This document shows, in pieces, positions 57,231 through 64,000 of a DNA stretch of 64,000 nt; the stretch's first letter is position 1, and every line of letters begins with the position of its first letter. Below the pieces are notes generated by a model. The model was not told where the DNA came from and did not search any database. It saw only the letters and a list, made by a program, of their open reading frames with translations. Location of the stretch: contig MVBO01000040.1 of the NCBI GenBank assembly GCA_002261195.1, positions 3,642 through 67,641 of the forward strand, written 5' to 3'. The stretch comes from Bifiguratus adelaidae. Its lineage: Eukaryota > Mucoromycota > Endogonomycetes > Endogonales. Both the position numbers and the translations under genes were made by a program.

Positions 57231-58369
57231 ATGCTGCACTACTTGGTGATTGGGGGTGAAGGGTTTCTGGGGAGACATGTGGTGGAACAGATCAGAAGCA
57301 GGAAGGATGGGTCTACAATCGCTGTGTTTGACATCGCCAAGCGGTCAGATGATCCTGATGTCACCTATCACATTGGTGACTTGCGAAAGTATGATGATGT
57401 CTTCAAGGCATTGGAAGGCATTACGGCCGTTATCCATACAGCATCGCCTTTAGCCTCGAGCACTGCTACTGCAGCGACCGAGAAGCTCTATTGGGAAGTC
57501 AATGTGGAAGGCACGCGAACGGTCATTCGAGCTTGTCAAGATCGCGGGATTTCACGCTTGGTGGTGACGAGTTCGGGAAGTGTCGTGTCCACCGGCAAGC
57601 CCATGATAAACATTACGGAAGCTCAGCCCTATCCCAATCAAGCCATTGACAAGTATGCTGAGTCTAAGGTAAGTGTTGCCCCGCATTGGCCCTGATAATC
57701 CGGCAAAGATTGATCCGGTCATGTAGATGGAATGCGAGAAGCTGGTGCTTGCCTCCAACGGTGAACGTGGCCTCTATACCTGCACTATTCGACCATCCTT
57801 CATTTTTGGACCCGGCGATCGACAAATGATACCCGGCCTGATGGAAGTCTGCCAGCGAGGACAACATCGATTCCAGATTGGCGACAACACGGCCCTGATC
57901 GACTTTACCTATGTCGGCAATGTTGCTTACGCTCATGTGTTGGCTGCCGAGAGACTTGTCAAAGGCCATGAAGCTTGTGGATTGGTATGTGAACAGCAAT
58001 TGACATTTAGCTCGCTAATCGTGTCATCCTTAGGCATTCAATGTCACCAATGGAACACCAATCCCTTTTTGGGACTTTTCATCCCTCGTTTGGCTCAAAG
58101 CAGGCTACCACGTTCCCAAGAATAAGCGATGGATCCTCAGTGGCTCCACCCCTTACATTATTGCCTTCTTTTCGGAATCTATCTATCACCTCAAAGCATT
58201 CTTTGTCGACAAGTCCAAGCTCAAGGAAGGCATCACGAGAGCCCGTATCAATCATGTCATGGCATCCCGTTATTTTGATTTGACTAGAGCCAAGCGTATA
58301 CTAGAGTATGCCCCTCTTGTAGGCATTGAAGATGGCATTGAAATCTCTGTGAAAGCCTACAAGAAATAA
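57231..58369 (+). CDS. ERG26: Sterol-4-alpha-carboxylate 3-dehydrogenase (ERG26)
   Basis: Exons 57231-57668, 57727-57984 and 58034-58369 give 343 aa. The NAD-binding motif GGEGFLGRHVVEQ begins at residue 8. Next are GDLRKYDDVFKAL, VIHTASPLASS, the SDR Ser (VTSSGSVV), YAESKMECEKLVL with the YxxxK-type catalytic pair, RPSFIFGPGDRQMIPGL and the C-terminal ARINHVMASRYFDLTRAKRILEYAP. Reaction: oxidative decarboxylation at sterol C4 in ergosterol synthesis, normally in the ER. The glycine motif lies so close to the ATG that a later start is impossible, although the EXO84 start is only 15 bp away. Confidence 0.94.
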
Positions 58370-58459
58370 TCCTAATGATCATCCAGTCCTTCATCCCTTC
58401 ACTCCGTCCACAGCCAATTTTCTCTGCTAAGCCACTCGAATCACTTTATTCTTTTTTGC

Positions 58460-61190
<2,731 letters not shown>

Positions 61191-62363
61191 GGTACATGGA
61201 GGAAAGAACCAAATAGATGGACATCACCCTTTTGCTTTCCTCGGAATTTCTATCGTCGTTCCCTACCCTCGGATCTCTTCCTTCCACCCCATGACACCAT
61301 TGTCACACGTCCAGCATCTCTGTACAATGCAAGGGACACCCCAAGAACGGTTCCGTGCGACCGTCCTAACCTTTGCCATTTGTAGACTGGTGACTCGGTT
61401 TGCCCTTTCTATCATGTGAACCCTGCCCTGAAGATGCTTGCTCCGCGCAGCCTAGACCGTGTACCATGGAAAAAACCCAAACACAAAAAAAAGGCGGCAA
61501 GGCTTCCCAGAAGTCAGTTCACCCTAGTGGAAGCCAAAAGGTCGGACAGATGGGATCTGTAACCTATCGGTGTACTTCCCGCCAAAAATGACCCGAGCTG
61601 TCGTCACCGCGCAGTACAGGAGTGCAAAGGCCAGCCAACCCCTCCTTTTCCTTTTTCTCACTGCTGCCCTTGGCCCGGTGATACCAAGATATCAAGATAA
61701 CGTCCTATGACATGCCTTCTCTGAGGAAATTTTTACGAACATCCACGGCCTTGGAATAAGGTTGCAAAGGTCAGATGTGGTACTGCCCTTGTACAAGAAC
61801 AAGGTTTTCTCGGGGTGCATCTCTTTGCTGGATCCATGCCGTCACGGGGACAAAGGGTATTGGACAAAAGACCATCCCAATGCTCTCCAAAGCCCCATGT
61901 TCTCCCAATCTCCGCGCACGCAGTAAAGGACGCCGAGCGCGCACAATCCGCCCAATGCATCCATTTCTCGGGCCCCACACGTGGCCCTTTCCCTTTTGTC
62001 TTTGCCCTATATTTAAAACGCATTGACCCTCGGCGTCGGTCAGTAGTACCAATCAGTTGGCGCATTACACAATGCTTGTTTTCATCCGTTTTCCATGGCT
62101 GTATCTCCGGTATATATATTTGCCAGGTTTCCCTGTCGATCGTCGTGGACATGCATATCATTCACTCGAATGTTCTACTCCAACGACCTCAAAAACTGCC
62201 CAAGACACAAGTAGCTAGCTGCGCAATCTGCGGCTCCGTCGTCCATCGCACCAAGAACTGCCCAGTAGCTCCAAAGAATGGCAAATAAGCATCGCATCTT
62301 GTATAGCATTCATTTAGCACATCGTGTATTATAAGCCACCCTCAACAACTCTTTTTTGCCGCC
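61191..62363. other. Intergenic region with a small zinc-knuckle frame
   Basis: 1.17 kb between two plus-strand genes. Apart from the weak zinc-knuckle frame at 62151-62288, frames are short or antisense shadows of one another. Confidence 0.4.
62151..62288 (+). CDS. Possible CCHC zinc-knuckle peptide or terminal exon
   Basis: A 45-aa frame starting at an ATG and ending CAICGSVVHRTKNCPVAPKNGK (last part). The spacing C-X2-C-X4-H-X4-C is that of a zinc knuckle, usually RNA binding. The frame stays open far upstream, so this could be the last exon of a larger spliced gene whose other exons I could not define. Evidence is the motif alone. Confidence 0.3.
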   Translation: MHIIHSNVLLQRPQKLPKTQVASCAICGSVVHRTKNCPVAPKNGK

Positions 62364-62971
62364 ATGCATCACGGCAAACACGCACGTCGATTGAACCGCA
62401 CTAGTGCGCATAGGAACGCCATGTTGCGCAACATGGTAACTTCGTTGATTAAACATGAGCGTATTGAGACGACTTTACCCAAAGCCAAAGAATTACAGCG
62501 GATCGCAGATCGCATGATAACGTTTGGCAAGATGGGGACGGATCATGGTCAGACGCTGGCCAAGGCCTACGTGAGGGTGAGTCTAGACTATAGGGATACA
62601 TTTGCCGGTATTGAAGGTGTTTGCAGGAACCCAAAACAACGATACCCAAACTCTTGTCGCTAGCCGAACGATTCACTCAACGTAACGGCGGGTACACGCG
62701 CATCCAAAAGATGGGTCATCGCTACGGTGACAACGCTCCCATGGCGGTCATTGAGTACATTGATGGACCGCATGACCTAAAGTACGAAATAGCTGTTCGG
62801 GCGTTGGCGGCGACCGAAACCGGTCAATCGACCCTATCACAGAAAGCTCAAGAAGCGTTCACCAAGCACGTGGAGAAGCGCAAAGCGGGTGGATTGACGG
62901 AACAAGCGCTGAGGGCGGATATCAATAGAGAGATTGCTCGGTTAGCCAACAAACTCGAGACGCGATTGTAA
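62364..62971 (+). CDS. MRPL8: Mitochondrial ribosomal protein bL17m
   Basis: Exons 62364-62576 and 62627-62971 give 185 aa. The start [20 protein letters not shown] and the following [29 protein letters not shown] are the bL17 core. [29 protein letters not shown] (in part) completes the fold. A C-terminal helical extension ([30 protein letters not shown]) is as in mitochondrial L17 proteins. Known role: large subunit of the mitochondrial ribosome near the exit tunnel. No cleavable presequence, as in bacterial L17. Confidence 0.95.
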
Positions 62972-63019
62972 GATTAGAATGTACAGTACATGGATAGAAC
63001 AACAGGTCCCTGCATGCAT

Positions 63020-64000
63020 TTATCGACCAGTATACTTGTGATGCTTGAGGTAATCGCTATAGAGGTTTCTAAACAGTACTTTACCAGCTGAATCAAGGTT
63101 GGCCATCAAGGCTTCACGCTCATGTTCGCCGCACAGGTCGAGCAGGGCATAGAGGCCAGGTTGTAGGGCTGCCTTAAGATCGGGTTGGGAAATGGTGGCA
63201 ATGGGATGGATTTGAATGCTGAAATACTCGGCGAGGAGATATAGAGCATGCTTGGAAAACGCCTTGAAAGAGGATGTGGCGATGAGATGTGCTGTGGTGG
63301 CATCATTGGTGTAAGCACTGATGGGTTTTTGTGACAAGGATACGAGAAGACGAGCAAAGTGATGGGCACATGGCACCGAAAGAGGGACATCAAAGAGGGC
63401 AAAAAACACCTCTACGTGGGCATGAGTGTTTTTTGTCTTGGTGTTCTTCGCCTTGGTCTGCGCAAGGTTGGGATGGATGGATTTGAAGCAGTGGAAAAGT
63501 CGCTGTAGAATGGACACAAAAAGGGGCAAGCATTCCAAAAGAATTGCTCGGTGGTAATTGGAAATGTTGAACAATAGGCGGTAGATGGCGTTGAAGATGT
63601 TGTCGGAAACCTGAGTGGCGGATGCATCGAGTCGAGTGGGAGCTGCGCTAATATTACAAATAGCTCCCAGCATGTGCGAGATTTCTGAAGCTCGCAGACG
63701 CCAAGCCTGGAAAGGGAAGAACGGAGGTTGAGCTCAACGGATCATTGCCATTGGCCAAGAACCCAGCACTTACCCTGACAGCACACATGGCAGCTGCGAG
63801 ATCAAATGCCAACTGCAAGACATGAGTGGATGCGGTTTGCAACGTAGACTCTGCAATGAACATGCAAACTTTCGAGACATGTGTGCGCAATTTGCGTTTT
63901 TGATCTACGGAAGAGTCAACCTTTGCGAAACACGCTGACATCGACTCTACTTACCCTCGGTACTTTTCGTGATTATGAATGAAAGCAACCAAAGACCAAT
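63020..64000 (-). CDS. URB2: Ribosome biogenesis protein URB2/NPA2, C-terminal part
   Basis: The gene enters from beyond the window end. Visible exons: 64000-63955, 63904-63774 and 63706-63020, about 288 residues, all in frame. The C-terminal domain carries the family signature PGLYALLDLCGEHEREALMA, LDSAGKVLFRNLYSDYLKHHKYTGR (in part), and helical HEAT-like segments upstream (VSDNIFNAIYRLLFNISNYH). Known role in yeast: Urb2 acts in the nucleolus in early 60S (27S pre-rRNA) processing. The N-terminal portion is not in this window. Confidence 0.9.

Overview
The window is a gene-dense stretch of a fungal nuclear genome. The genes carry many short spliceosomal introns, mostly 43-100 nt, with GTRNGN donors, CTGAC/CTAAC-like branch sites and TAG or CAG acceptors. 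I assembled about 32 protein genes by following splice sites and protein conservation; coordinates below are coding spans, with exons listed in the text. A homologue of RNPC3 (U11/U12-65K, minor spliceosome), absent from most Dikarya, together with chitin deacetylase, ERG26 and intron-containing tRNA-Tyr sequence, points to an early-diverging fungus. I infer Mucoromycota-like, genus not determined.

Layout. 0-9 kb: WW-domain protein, RNPC3, a secreted Cys-rich GPI-type protein, a 71-aa bacterial-type membrane protein, and the CTD phosphatase FCP1. 9-18 kb: Rab GDI, RidA, a Yck-type casein kinase I, a tRNA-Tyr relic and a sulfate permease. 18-20.5 kb: non-coding. 20.5-33 kb: lipid-droplet hydrolase, PIAS/Siz SUMO ligase, MED7, an OMS1-like methyltransferase, an NmrA-like protein, CFD1, a vacuolar amino-acid transporter and PABPN1/Pab2. 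33-43 kb: RPL12, a RAX1-like RGS membrane protein, Siw14-type phosphatase, Elongin A, a RING-H2 protein, D-amino-acid oxidase and chitin deacetylase. 43-50 kb: NBP35, then two decayed intervals around an Ngl/Angel nuclease. 50-64 kb: FGAM synthase, exocyst EXO84, ERG26, the GARS-AIRS bifunctional purine enzyme, mitochondrial bL17 and the 3' end of URB2.

Genes that work together: CFD1 and NBP35 form the cytosolic Fe-S scaffold; FGAM synthase and GARS-AIRS supply steps 2, 4 and 5 of purine synthesis; FCP1, MED7 and Elongin A act on RNA polymerase II. Several neighbours are divergent with almost no spacer (15 bp between EXO84 and ERG26 start codons, 45 bp between SIZ and MED7).

The most unusual feature is splicing: four firmly supported and two probable GC-AG introns among about 112 inferred introns, several very small first exons (one only the ATG), and several in-frame introns whose retention would leave the frame open. 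I found no convincing wholly new multi-gene system; the least explained parts are the decayed intervals at 44.5-46.7 kb and 48.3-50.1 kb. All exon models are manual and have not been tested against RNA.
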